From: Gammaproteobacteria bacterium
Lineage (GTDB): Bacteria; Pseudomonadota; Gammaproteobacteria; Pseudomonadales; Azotimanducaceae
Assembly: GCA_012960535.1 (NCBI GenBank)
Contig: DUBB01000025.1
Location: 1 to 64,000, forward strand
Length of the DNA stretch: 64,000 bases
Direction of reading: 5' to 3'
Positions 16,216 through 26,409 of this stretch are shown one piece after another (position 1 is the first letter of the stretch; each line of letters begins with the position of its first letter). A program made the translations under genes and the position numbers. The notes beneath the pieces are model-generated. The model was not told the origin of the DNA and ran no database searches. It worked only from the letters and a program-made list of their open reading frames with translations.

Positions 16216-18882
16216 ATGAATGATCAGACCCACGTCGATCCCGATCCAGAAGAAACAAAGGAATGGCTTGACGCGCTAACTTCAGTACTGGAAACCCAGG
16301 GTGTCCAGCGTGTTCAATATCTGCTGCAGAAGCTTTCAGTAAAGCTGACTGAAACTGGCACCCAGTTACCCTATGCTATAACCACACCCTATCGAAATAC
16401 CATCCCTGTGCATCAGGAGGCTCGTATGCCCGGGGATTTGTTTATGGAGCGCAGCATTCGCTCTTTGATAAGATGGAATGCCATGGCAATGGTGATGCGG
16501 GCGAACCTGAAGGACGGAACCCTGGGCGGCCATATATCGACCTTCCAGTCCTCGGCAACCTTATATGACGTTGGCTTCAATTACTTTTTCAGAGCCAATA
16601 CGGCAGAGGCTATGGGCGACCTGCTCTATATCCAGGGACATAGTGCGCCCGGTATTTATGCCAGATCTTTTCTGGAGGGAAGGTTTTCTGAAGCGCAGTT
16701 AGATCTGTTTCGCCAGGAAGTTGAGGGTAATGGTTTGTCATCCTACCCGCATCCCTGGCTGATGCCCGATTACTGGCAGTTTCCGACGGTGTCCATGGGG
16801 CTGGGACCACTGCAGGCTATTTATCAAGCGCATATCATGAAGTATTTGGGTAATCGAGAACTGGCGCCGCCTGGAGATCGCAAGGTGTGGTGCTTTGTTG
16901 GCGATGGAGAAATGGATGAACCGGAATCCCTCGGTGCGATTTCTTTAGCAGGGCGTGAGAAGCTGGATAACCTGATCTTTGTTGTCAATTGTAATCTGCA
17001 GCGTCTTGATGGGCCTGTCCGTGGCAATGGTAAAATTATTCAGGAGTTGGAAGGCGTGTTCCGGGGTGCGGGCTGGAACGTGATCAAGGTCATCTGGGGC
17101 CGGCAGTGGGATTCACTGTTTGAAAATGATAGATCGGGATTGCTTCAGCAACGCATGGATGAGGCTGTCGATGGTGACTATCAGAATTATAAAAGCCATG
17201 ACGGAGCTTATGTCAGGGAGCATTTTTTTGGCGCTTATCCAGAACTGACAGAGATGGTAGCGCATCTGACCGATGAGCAAATATTCAGATTGAATCGGGG
17301 CGGTCATGATCCTTACAAAGTCTATGCCGCTTATGCTTCCGCTGTCGGCCACAAAGGTCAACCTACTGTTATCCTGGCTAAGACAGTTAAAGGCTATGGA
17401 TTAGGGCTGGCTGGTGAAGCACAGAATTTCACTCATTCAGTTAAAAAATTAGACACCGAAGCGTTACGCGTTTTCAGAGACCGATTCGATATCCCAATCA
17501 GTAATAAGGAACTTGAATCGATCCCTTATTATCGCCCGGCTGAAAATTCCAACGAGATACGCTATTTAAAAGAATGCCGGGCTAAGCTGGGTGGACCCAT
17601 ACCGTCTCGGGTCAATGAATTTGATGGACTGGCTATTCCGGGTCTTGAGATTTTCGAATCTATTACAAGAGGCAGCGGTGGTCGTGAGATTTCGACCACC
17701 ATGGCTTTCGTGCGGATTCTTTCAGCCCTGATTAAGGATGATCAAGTAGGACACAGAGTCGTGCCCATCGTTCCCGACGAGGCAAGAACTTTCGGTATGG
17801 AGGGCATGTTCAGACAGTTGGGTATCTATTCCAGTGTGGGCCAGCTTTACGAACCGGTTGATACCGGCCAGATCATGGCTTATCGGGAAGATGAGCATGG
17901 TCAGGTAATGGAAGAAGGCATTAACGAAGGTGGTGCATTTGCAGCCTGGCTTGCCGCTGCAACTGCTTATTCGAATCACAGCAGTACCCTCATTCCATTT
18001 TATATTTTTTACTCCATGTTTGGTTTTCAGCGCATTGGTGATTTGTGCTGGGCTGCTGGTGATCTCAGGGCGAGAGGGTTTCTACTGGGTGGTACTTCAG
18101 GTCGAACCACATTAAACGGTGAAGGCCTTCAGCATCAGGATGGCCAGAGCCATATCCTGGCAGGCACGATTCCCAATTGTATTTCTTATGATCCTGCCTA
18201 CGCCTATGAACTAGCCGTGATTGTCCAGCACGGCATGCAGGTGATGTACGTTGACAAAGAAGCCAAGTATTTTTATATCACCGTTACCAACGAGAATTAT
18301 GTGCAGCCAGAAATGCCTGAAGCATGCCAGAGCGGCATTATCAAGGGTATGTATCAGGTAAAGAAGAAAGCCAGTTCAAGCGGTAAAAAGGCGGTTCAGT
18401 TGCTTGGTTCCGGAGCAATTCTAAGAGAAGTTTTAGCTGCAGCGGAGCTGCTCCAAAAACGTTATGGTATCGACGCTGATGTCTGGAGCGTAACCAGTTT
18501 CAATGAACTAAAACGGGATGGTGATGATGTCGACAGGTGGAATCGTCTTCACCCTGAGGTTAAACCGCGACGCACTTACCTGCAGGAGTGCCTGGCTGAA
18601 TCATCCGACCCAGTGATAGCAGCCAGTGATTACCTGAAGTTGTATGCTGATCAGATCAGATCGCAGATAAGTAGTTCCTATACCGTGCTAGGTACAGATG
18701 GTTTTGGAAGAAGTGACACTCGCGCTAAATTGAGGTCTTTTTTTGAAGTCGATCGTTATTTTATCACGCTGGCAAGTTTAGACGCTTTGGCTCGCGAAAA
18801 TGTGATTGATGTGAGCGTAGTAAAAACTGCATTGTCGGAGCTGGGCATTGATCCTGATAAATCAAATCCGGTTAGTACATGA
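16216..18882 (+). CDS. aceE: Pyruvate dehydrogenase E1 component (homodimeric)
   Basis: This 888-residue thiamine-diphosphate enzyme is the length of E. coli AceE. It decarboxylates pyruvate and loads the acetyl group onto E2 lipoyl arms. Visible marks are HISTFQSSATLYDVGFNYFF near residue 100, the ThDP/Mg motif GDGEMDEPES followed by the conserved NCNLQRLDGPVRGN segment, and the C-terminal transketolase-like half with EARTFGMEGMFRQLGIYSS. The stop overlaps the aceF start by 4 bases (ATGA), showing translational coupling. No pdhR or lpd lies adjacent. Confidence 0.98.
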   Translation: MNDQTHVDPDPEETKEWLDALTSVLETQGVQRVQYLLQKLSVKLTETGTQLPYAITTPYRNTIPVHQEARMPGDLFMERSIRSLIRWNAMAMVMRANLKDGTLGGHISTFQSSATLYDVGFNYFFRANTAEAMGDLLYIQGHSAPGIYARSFLEGRFSEAQLDLFRQEVEGNGLSSYPHPWLMPDYWQFPTVSMGLGPLQAIYQAHIMKYLGNRELAPPGDRKVWCFVGDGEMDEPESLGAISLAGREKLDNLIFVVNCNLQRLDGPVRGNGKIIQELEGVFRGAGWNVIKVIWGRQWDSLFENDRSGLLQQRMDEAVDGDYQNYKSHDGAYVREHFFGAYPELTEMVAHLTDEQIFRLNRGGHDPYKVYAAYASAVGHKGQPTVILAKTVKGYGLGLAGEAQNFTHSVKKLDTEALRVFRDRFDIPISNKELESIPYYRPAENSNEIRYLKECRAKLGGPIPSRVNEFDGLAIPGLEIFESITRGSGGREISTTMAFVRILSALIKDDQVGHRVVPIVPDEARTFGMEGMFRQLGIYSSVGQLYEPVDTGQIMAYREDEHGQVMEEGINEGGAFAAWLAAATAYSNHSSTLIPFYIFYSMFGFQRIGDLCWAAGDLRARGFLLGGTSGRTTLNGEGLQHQDGQSHILAGTIPNCISYDPAYAYELAVIVQHGMQVMYVDKEAKYFYITVTNENYVQPEMPEACQSGIIKGMYQVKKKASSSGKKAVQLLGSGAILREVLAAAELLQKRYGIDADVWSVTSFNELKRDGDDVDRWNRLHPEVKPRRTYLQECLAESSDPVIAASDYLKLYADQIRSQISSSYTVLGTDGFGRSDTRAKLRSFFEVDRYFITLASLDALARENVIDVSVVKTALSELGIDPDKSNPVST

Positions 18883-20561
18883 GTGCAGATAAAGTCATAG
18901 CTGTGCCCGATGTTGGTGATGCTGAGCAGGTCGAAGTTGTGGAAATTCTGGTGCGTCAGGGTGACAGAGTTGAAAAAGACCAGTCACTGCTGGTACTTGA
19001 ATCTGATAAAGCCAGCGTTGAAATACCCTCGCCGTCCTCGGGCATCATTAAACAATGCTTCATTGATGTAGGCGCGATAGTAGAGGAGGGGGATAAGCTG
19101 CTGGAACTGGGTGTCAGTTCAGAGGATGCAACTGAATCTGCCGCTGTTGCGGATCACACCCGCTCGGATGAATTAACGCCTACCGAGAGCCCAGCGGGAA
19201 GTACAGGTGCACCCCTGCATGATGAACCTGGGCGGGTACAAACCGTCGATGCAACCCTCGGACATCAGATTGTTTCCCTGCGCATGCCGGATATGGGAGA
19301 AGTTGAATCGGCAGAAGTTACCGAAATAGTCTGCGCAGTTGGCCAGACTATTGCGGCAGAACAGATACTGCTGGTTGTCGAAACAGATAAAGCCAGCGTT
19401 GAGATACCCTCGCCGTGTGCGGGTGTTATTGTGCAAATCCTGACGTCCGAGCAACAGGCTGTAGTCTCTGATGAATTGCTGATTGAGATTCGCACGCAGG
19501 AAGTAGACGATTCATGGTCAGATCGGAACAGAGCGGCTAGCCAGAAGGATCGGCCGAAACGGTTGGAAGCTGCCGTAATAAAAGCACCTGCCACAACCGG
19601 CCAGAAGAAAGGACGGAATCGCCCTCAAGAGCAGCCCCTACACCAACAAACTAATCCCTCCAGCGCCGTGCAGGTACATGCGGGCCCAGCTGTGCGTAAA
19701 TTAGCCAGAGAATTTGGGGTAAACCTTCAGCAGGTTGCAGGTTCGGGTAAGCGTGGTCGCATTATCAAGGAAGACGTCCAGCTGTTTGTAAAAACCAGCT
19801 TCAACGCAGGTAGAACCCAAGTACAGGCCACGGAAAATCGGCCTTTACCCGATTTTTCAAAATTTGGATCGGTTAACAAAGTAGCCCTGCCCAGGATAAG
19901 GCAGGTGAGTGCCAGGAATTTGCAGCGCAACTGGCAGGCGATTCCCCATGTAACACATTTTGACGAAGCCGATATCACTGAATTGGAAGACTTCAGGAAG
20001 CTGACCAATAAAGAACAGGCGCCCGGCAAATCAAAACTGACGCTATTGGCTTTTCTGATTAAGGCCTGTACATTGGCTCTTCAAGCCTACCCAAGGTTTA
20101 ATTCATCGATAGAACCAGATTATCAGCACTGGCTTGAAAAAGAATTCTACAATATAGGGATTGCCGTCGAAACGGACGCAGGTCTGGTAGTCCCGAATAT
20201 TAAAAATGCAGACCGGAAGAGTTTGTCCGATGTTGCTGAAGAAGCAGCTTTACTGGCCGGTCAGGCTCGTCAGCGCAAGTTGTCACCCTTGGACATGCAG
20301 GGCTCCACGTTTACTATCTCAAGCTTAGGCGGCATCGGCGGGAGCGGCTTCACACCCATCGTCAGTGGCTACGAAGTTGCTATACTGGGGGTGGCCCGGG
20401 CTCAGATGAAGCCTGTTTACGAAGGTGATGTATTTGTTCCACGCTTGTGCTTACCTCTGGCCTTATCCTACGATCATCGCGCAATTGACGGTGCCGAAGC
20501 GGCGCGATTTTTGGTTCATCTGGGCGGCTTACTCAGTGATATACGCAGCTTTAGACCCTAG
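18879..20561 (+). CDS. aceF: Pyruvate dehydrogenase E2, dihydrolipoamide acetyltransferase
   Basis: This 560-residue E2 has two lipoyl domains with lipoylated lysines at about 44 (ESDKASVEIP) and 171 (ETDKASVEIP), joined by flexible linkers. Then come a peripheral subunit-binding domain (GPAVRKLAREFGV to GRIIKEDV, about 268-305) and the catalytic acetyltransferase domain with the active-site motif SYDHRAIDG near residue 530. Lipoyl number varies among bacteria; two is within the normal range. The E3 gene lpd is not in the window, so E3 must be encoded elsewhere. Confidence 0.97.
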   Translation: MSADKVIAVPDVGDAEQVEVVEILVRQGDRVEKDQSLLVLESDKASVEIPSPSSGIIKQCFIDVGAIVEEGDKLLELGVSSEDATESAAVADHTRSDELTPTESPAGSTGAPLHDEPGRVQTVDATLGHQIVSLRMPDMGEVESAEVTEIVCAVGQTIAAEQILLVVETDKASVEIPSPCAGVIVQILTSEQQAVVSDELLIEIRTQEVDDSWSDRNRAASQKDRPKRLEAAVIKAPATTGQKKGRNRPQEQPLHQQTNPSSAVQVHAGPAVRKLAREFGVNLQQVAGSGKRGRIIKEDVQLFVKTSFNAGRTQVQATENRPLPDFSKFGSVNKVALPRIRQVSARNLQRNWQAIPHVTHFDEADITELEDFRKLTNKEQAPGKSKLTLLAFLIKACTLALQAYPRFNSSIEPDYQHWLEKEFYNIGIAVETDAGLVVPNIKNADRKSLSDVAEEAALLAGQARQRKLSPLDMQGSTFTISSLGGIGGSGFTPIVSGYEVAILGVARAQMKPVYEGDVFVPRLCLPLALSYDHRAIDGAEAARFLVHLGGLLSDIRSFRP

Positions 20562-20566
20562 CCTGT

Positions 20567-21130
20567 TTATTCTTGCTTCTGCCAGAGAACTTCGGCGGTC
20601 TGTGTCCCTTTCGCACAATACCGGGCAATTACAAAAAGGCAGTCCGAAAACCGGTTTAAGAATTGTAGACTGATTGGGTTGACAGCTTCTGCATCAGCCA
20701 GTACCAGGGCACGTCTTTCGGCTCGTCTGCAGACACTCCGAGTGAGATGGCATTGAGAGATTAGCACCGATCCGCCTGGTAAAATAAAATTCTCCAGCGG
20801 TTCCAGGTCATTGTTGAGCTCATCCAGAAACGATTCGATTGCTTTAACTTGACCGTTGTTTATTAACGTATACCCTGGGATAGACAACTCTCCACCCAGA
20901 TCGAAGATGCGATGTTGATGATTTCTGAGGAAGTCAATAACGGGCGTTAACTGGGTATTTTCTTCTTTCTTTAGTAATTCGATCAGTAAACCCAGCGAGG
21001 AATTTAACTCGTCAACCTCGCCTATTGCTTCGATTCTAGGGTGAGTTTTGTTAACTCGAGAGCCGTCTCCTAAGCCAGTCGTGCCCTGATCTCCGGTACG
21101 GGTGTAGATTTTTGATAGCCGTTTTCCCAT
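20567..21130 (-). CDS. Cob(I)alamin adenosyltransferase, PduO type
   Basis: This 187-residue protein belongs to the PduO/MMAB family, which transfers adenosine from ATP to cob(I)alamin to make adenosylcobalamin. The ATP-binding N-terminal motif IYTRTGDQGTTGLGDG is intact, followed by EVDELNSSLG and a C-terminal helix with CRRAERRALVLAD, where conserved Arg and Glu residues contact ATP and cobalamin. It ends 5 bases from the convergent aceF. With the BtuF-like protein it suggests the cell salvages B12, but no cobalamin riboswitch was seen upstream. Confidence 0.94.
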   Translation of the reverse strand: MGKRLSKIYTRTGDQGTTGLGDGSRVNKTHPRIEAIGEVDELNSSLGLLIELLKKEENTQLTPVIDFLRNHQHRIFDLGGELSIPGYTLINNGQVKAIESFLDELNNDLEPLENFILPGGSVLISQCHLTRSVCRRAERRALVLADAEAVNPISLQFLNRFSDCLFVIARYCAKGTQTAEVLWQKQE

Positions 21131-21357
21131 TATCTTGCTCGACTCGTTGTGCCAGAGTAGAATTTCTGAGCACAGTTTACGATATTGTCACAGTTCCTCC
21201 CAGCCCTATTGCAGCATAGCCAGTCTTGCTATTTTAAAGGTTCAGGGTTTGCAGTTGGCTCGTGCTTTAAGAGTGTTCAGAAGCGGATAGTGCTGTTTGA
21301 TTATCTGACTAATCGGTTTAATAATGTATTTAAAAAGTAATTTACAGGAGTCTAGCG

Positions 21358-21840
21358 TTGCCATCATTTGATATTGTTTCAGAAGTTGATCTTCAGGAAG
21401 TTCACAATGCGGTGGATCAGGCTAATCGGGAATTGTCCACTCGATATGATTTTCGCGGCGTCACAGCAGAATTTATCCGACAGGACAGCGAGGTGCAGTT
21501 GACGGCGCAGGCCGATATTCAACTGGATCAGATGCTGGATATGCTGCGCAGTAAACTGATCAAGAGAGGTGTTGATCCTAAAGTGATGGACGTGGCAGAT
21601 CCTACGGCGAGCGGTAAATTACTGCATCAGGTTGTTCTCTTGCGCCAGGGCATTGAGAGCCTGTTAGCCAAGAGAATTGTTAAGTTGATTAAAGATCAGC
21701 GTTTGAAAGTTCAGGCAACCATTCAGGGAGAACAGGTCAGGATTACCGGTAAAAAGCGGGACGACCTGCAGAAGGTAATCAGCTTTCTAAAGGAAACTGA
21801 ACTAGATGTTCCCCTCCAGTACCAGAATTTTAGAGATTGA
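21358..21840 (+). CDS. yajQ: YajQ-family cyclic di-GMP-binding protein
   Basis: This 160-residue protein opens with PSFDIVSEVDLQEVHNAVDQ and continues with YDFRG and the terminal QYQNFRD, all diagnostic of YajQ. The family has two RNP-like folds; a Xanthomonas homologue binds cyclic di-GMP and acts with a transcription factor. Initiation is at TTG 21358, supported by ACAGGAG 8 bases before it. ampG follows 24 bases later and is probably co-transcribed. Confidence 0.95.
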   Translation: MPSFDIVSEVDLQEVHNAVDQANRELSTRYDFRGVTAEFIRQDSEVQLTAQADIQLDQMLDMLRSKLIKRGVDPKVMDVADPTASGKLLHQVVLLRQGIESLLAKRIVKLIKDQRLKVQATIQGEQVRITGKKRDDLQKVISFLKETELDVPLQYQNFRD

Positions 21841-21864
21841 CTTGAATTTGTTTGCGGAGGTCAG

Positions 21865-23190
21865 GTGAACTGGATTGAAGCCTTCAAAGTCTATGGCAGA
21901 CCTCGTGTACGATCGATGGTTTTTCTGGGGTTCTCAGCGGGACTGCCTTACTTACTGGTATTTTCTACGTTAACTGCCTGGCTTCGTGATGAACAGATTA
22001 GTCGATCTGCCATCGGATTTTTTGCTTGGGTTGGTATGATTTACTCAATTAAGGTGTTCTGGGCGCCGGTGGTTGATGGTTTAAGACTACCAGTATTGCA
22101 TACCTGGTTAGGGCAGCGACGCAGCTGGATATTTTTAGCACAGATGGGCATTGCTCTGGGACTGTGGGGCATGACCCTGGCAGGACCTGAATCACTACTG
22201 ATACTGTCTTTAGCCGCCCTGATGGTTGCCTTTTCATCGGCAACTCAGGATATTGCAATCGATGCATTTAGGATTGAGTCGGCTGAATCCAGTTTGCAGG
22301 GTGCGATGTCAGCGGCCTATATTCTCGGTTATAGGATTGCCTTGCTGGTAGCTGGGGCAGGGGCCCTTTATCTGGCGGAATTTTTTGATTGGGATATGGC
22401 GTACCGGCTTATGGCCTGCCTGATGCTGTTAGGCATGGTGACTATATTATTGGTGGCAGAACCAGTCAGAGAAGCGAACGCAAGGGCGGAGAATAACAAC
22501 TTCAGTGGTATTCATGAGTCGAAAGATTATTTTGGTAAGCCTGGGCCTGGTAAGGGCAGGCTGAGCGGAGTTTTTGCTTCCTATTGGGACCCTGTATTGG
22601 ATTTTTTTCATCGTAATGGCAGATTTGCTTTTTTTCTATTGCTGCTGATTGGCTGTTACCGTCTTAGCGATATTGCCATGGGTATTATGGCAAATCCCTT
22701 TTATCTGGATCTTGGATACAGCAAGGTTGAAATTGCTAACATAGCCAAGGTATTTGGTTTTGTAATGTCCATCGGTGGTTCTGCCCTGGGCGGGATTCTG
22801 GTTGTTAAGTGGGGTATTTTAAAGCCCTTGTTGCTGGGCGCGGTTCTGGTAGCGGCTACTAATTTACTGTTTGCTGGATTGGCGCTCATTGAGCCGGATT
22901 GGATTCATCTTGCTATCGTCATCAGTGCCGATAATCTAAGTGGAGGATTAGCGGCAACGGCGTTCATAGCTTATCTGTCCAGCCTGACCAATACGGCCTA
23001 CACTGCGACACAATACGCTTTATTCAGTTCGTTGATGACTTTACCTGGCAAGTTTGTAAGTGGTTTTTCAGGTTTGCTAGTTGACGCTTCGGGTTACGCT
23101 GTTTTCTTCACAGGCGCAGCCCTGATTGGCTTACCCGCAGTTATTCTTGTGAGCCTGTTGATCAGAAAGGAAAGATTAGTACAGCGTTAA
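21865..23190 (+). CDS. ampG: AmpG-family muropeptide permease (MFS)
   Basis: This 441-residue major facilitator has about 12 membrane helices and the AmpG opening GFSAGLPYLLVFSTLTAWL, followed by the SATQDIAIDAFR motif of the family. AmpG imports GlcNAc-anhydromuropeptides that AmpD then processes in the cytoplasm, so this gene completes the recycling theme begun at 13.8 kb. The start is GTG 21865 with GGAGG 6 bases upstream. A hydrophilic loop of some 30 residues falls between the two halves. Confidence 0.92.
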   Translation: MNWIEAFKVYGRPRVRSMVFLGFSAGLPYLLVFSTLTAWLRDEQISRSAIGFFAWVGMIYSIKVFWAPVVDGLRLPVLHTWLGQRRSWIFLAQMGIALGLWGMTLAGPESLLILSLAALMVAFSSATQDIAIDAFRIESAESSLQGAMSAAYILGYRIALLVAGAGALYLAEFFDWDMAYRLMACLMLLGMVTILLVAEPVREANARAENNNFSGIHESKDYFGKPGPGKGRLSGVFASYWDPVLDFFHRNGRFAFFLLLLIGCYRLSDIAMGIMANPFYLDLGYSKVEIANIAKVFGFVMSIGGSALGGILVVKWGILKPLLLGAVLVAATNLLFAGLALIEPDWIHLAIVISADNLSGGLAATAFIAYLSSLTNTAYTATQYALFSSLMTLPGKFVSGFSGLLVDASGYAVFFTGAALIGLPAVILVSLLIRKERLVQR

Positions 23191-23301
23191 CGCAATTGAC
23201 GGAACAGGGGGACATGAAATAGCTATAAAAGCTGTTTCATCGATGGGTTAATTGATCCGTGGCCATTGTGGAGCAGATTTGGGCGCCGGGTCGTGCCTTA
23301 C

Positions 23302-23604
23302 TTACAGTTTCCAGTGGTGCATTTTAAGAGATACTCGGTTATCGCGGCAGCTGACATTCTCGTCTTCAAGTCTGGCGGCCTGCGCCAGGGAATTTGGGTT
23401 TGTAATTCTACCACCACTGTTTACGACCCTGTGCCAGGGCAGAGAAGAGTCTTCTGGTAAATTTGCCAGAAGGTGTCCTACAAATCTGGCGTGACCTGGG
23501 ATTTCTGCCAGGGTCGCGATCTGCCCATAGGTTGCAACTTTGCCATAGGGAATCTGAGCAATAACACTCCAGACAGCTTTTCTATTTTCAATTGATTGAT
23601 TCAT
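23302..23604 (-). CDS. Alkyltransferase-like protein (ATL)
   Basis: This protein of about 100 residues has the MGMT DNA-binding fold but lacks the methyl acceptor: the usual PCHR is PWHRVV here, with Trp in place of Cys. That substitution defines ATL proteins, which bind O6-alkylguanine and flag it for nucleotide excision repair without removing the alkyl group. The flanking helix-turn-helix with VATYGQIATLAEIPGHARFVG is intact. The start at 23604 gives the usual ATL length; an ATG at 23643 adds 13 residues. Neither has a strong SD. Confidence 0.88.
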   Translation of the reverse strand: MNQSIENRKAVWSVIAQIPYGKVATYGQIATLAEIPGHARFVGHLLANLPEDSSLPWHRVVNSGGRITNPNSLAQAARLEDENVSCRDNRVSLKMHHWKL

Positions 23605-23803
23605 AAGGTCGTGTTTATCGCTGTGATTTTTATCAGATAGCATTTCCGAAGGGTTATTTTCAGCCCAGTGGTATTGCCGGAGAGTCCTGAGGCAGGGATA
23701 TTTTTAGGGTTGTTTTTCTGGCTTGCTAAGGCTTGCATAGCGTAGATTTCAGCATCAGATCCTAGTTCAGGGAATTCTTTCAACAAAATATAGCACTCTA
23801 CCC

Positions 23804-23831
23804 TTGACTCTGCTAAATCTGCCCCTATTAT
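23804..23831 (+). promoter_or_regulatory. Sigma70 promoter for groESL
   Basis: The -35 box TTGACT (23804-23809) is 16 bases from the -10 box TATTAT (23826-23831). Transcription should begin inside the CIRCE element, which starts at the last base of the -10 box. Confidence 0.75.
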
Positions 23832-23857
23832 TAGCACTCCCTTAGGGAGAGTGCTAG
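23831..23857 (+). promoter_or_regulatory. CIRCE operator (HrcA binding site)
   Basis: The inverted repeat TTAGCACTC - 9 bases - GAGTGCTAG matches the CIRCE consensus at all but the last base. It overlaps the groESL promoter, so HrcA bound here would block initiation and heat shock would relieve it. hrcA itself is not in the window. Confidence 0.93.
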
Positions 23858-23972
23858 AACCTCTGATTCGATGAGTTCGTTGAGTTCTCTGAAGACAGAG
23901 GCTAGCTGGGTTTAATTTTTAATTAGGTATTAGCAGAAAACTGCTGGTGATGACCTAGATTAGGAGAAAAGA

Positions 23973-24260
23973 ATGAGTATTCGTCCATTACACGATCGAG
24001 TGCTGGTACGGCGCCTGGAAGAGGAAACGAAATCAGCAGGGGGGATTTTTATTCCTGATTCTGCTGCCGAAAAACCTTCTCAAGGTGAGGTTCTAGCGGT
24101 AGGGCCAGGTAAAAAATTAGATAATGGTGATGTCCAACCAATGGATCTCACGGTTGGCGATAAAGTGCTATTTGGCCAGTATGCGGGTAGTGCAGTCAAA
24201 TTAGACGGTGAAGAACTTCTCATTATGAGTGAAAGTGAAGTTTTTGGTGTCGTTGGTTAA
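23973..24260 (+). CDS. groES: Co-chaperonin GroES
   Basis: This 95-residue protein forms the heptameric lid of GroEL. It opens with the canonical [14 protein letters not shown], has the mobile loop [16 protein letters not shown] that docks on GroEL, and closes with ILIMSE-type sequence ([13 protein letters not shown]). AGGAGAAAAG precedes the ATG. It heads the groESL operon under a CIRCE-controlled promoter, with a leader of about 115 bases. Confidence 0.98.
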   Translation: MSIRPLHDRVLVRRLEEETKSAGGIFIPDSAAEKPSQGEVLAVGPGKKLDNGDVQPMDLTVGDKVLFGQYAGSAVKLDGEELLIMSESEVFGVVG

Positions 24261-24295
24261 GCCAATAGATATAAGTGTATTAGTAACTATATTAG

Positions 24296-25972
<1,677 letters not shown>

Positions 25973-25986
25973 ACCATCCCATGGAT

Positions 25987-26017
25987 AAAAGCCCCGCTGT
26001 TATGCGGGGTTTTTTTT
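25987..26017 (+). terminator. Terminator of groESL
   Basis: GCCCCGC, a short loop and GCGGGGT are followed by eight T, 15 bases after the groEL stop. Confidence 0.93.
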
Positions 26018-26064
26018 GCAGTCAAAAATGGTGCTGAGTAAGGTTCCAACCTTTGTTTTGGGGC

Positions 26065-26243
26065 ATGATGCTTAAAAAAGTTTTCTGAATATATCCCCGG
26101 AAGAAATGCAGAGATATTATCGGGGTGAAGTGAGCAATGTGGTCACGATAGCAGATGACCAGACCCGGTTGCAGTTCTCTGCTAAAAATATACGCCAGTT
26201 CGTAACTGCAGATGGCGTGAAAGGCCGTTTTGAAATTGAATAA
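26065..26243 (+). pseudogene. DUF2835-family protein gene, apparently frameshifted at an A6 tract
   Basis: Bases 26076-26243 encode KSFLNISPEEMQRYYRGEV and onward through FVTADGVKGRFEIE, a clear DUF2835 protein, but a stop lies just before this frame and it has no start codon before Met at 26106. The ATG pair at 26065-26070 reads CTT AAA AAA and then runs out of frame to TGA. One extra A in the run would give MMLKKSFLNIS, the normal opening. Either one base was lost by mutation, the assembly miscounted the run, or slippage on the A tract restores the frame. The protein would be about 60 residues; its function is unknown. Confidence 0.65.
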
Positions 26244-26409
26244 GATAGATACTCAAAGCTTATCGGGATTTCGAAGTTGAGTTGATGGTTAGGATTAGTT
26301 TTGGGTTTTTGTTTAGCCCGAAATTGCTATAGTATCGGTTCTATTGTTCTTTATAGGTATTGAAAAAGAACGAAGGGAATAGAAGTAACTAAATTAGAGG
26401 ATAGAAAAG

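Noticed and set aside
23601..23837. 78-codon minus-strand frame between the ATL gene and groES
   Set aside because: Its start lies within the CIRCE operator, it covers the groESL promoter, and it overlaps the ATL start. No domain is visible.
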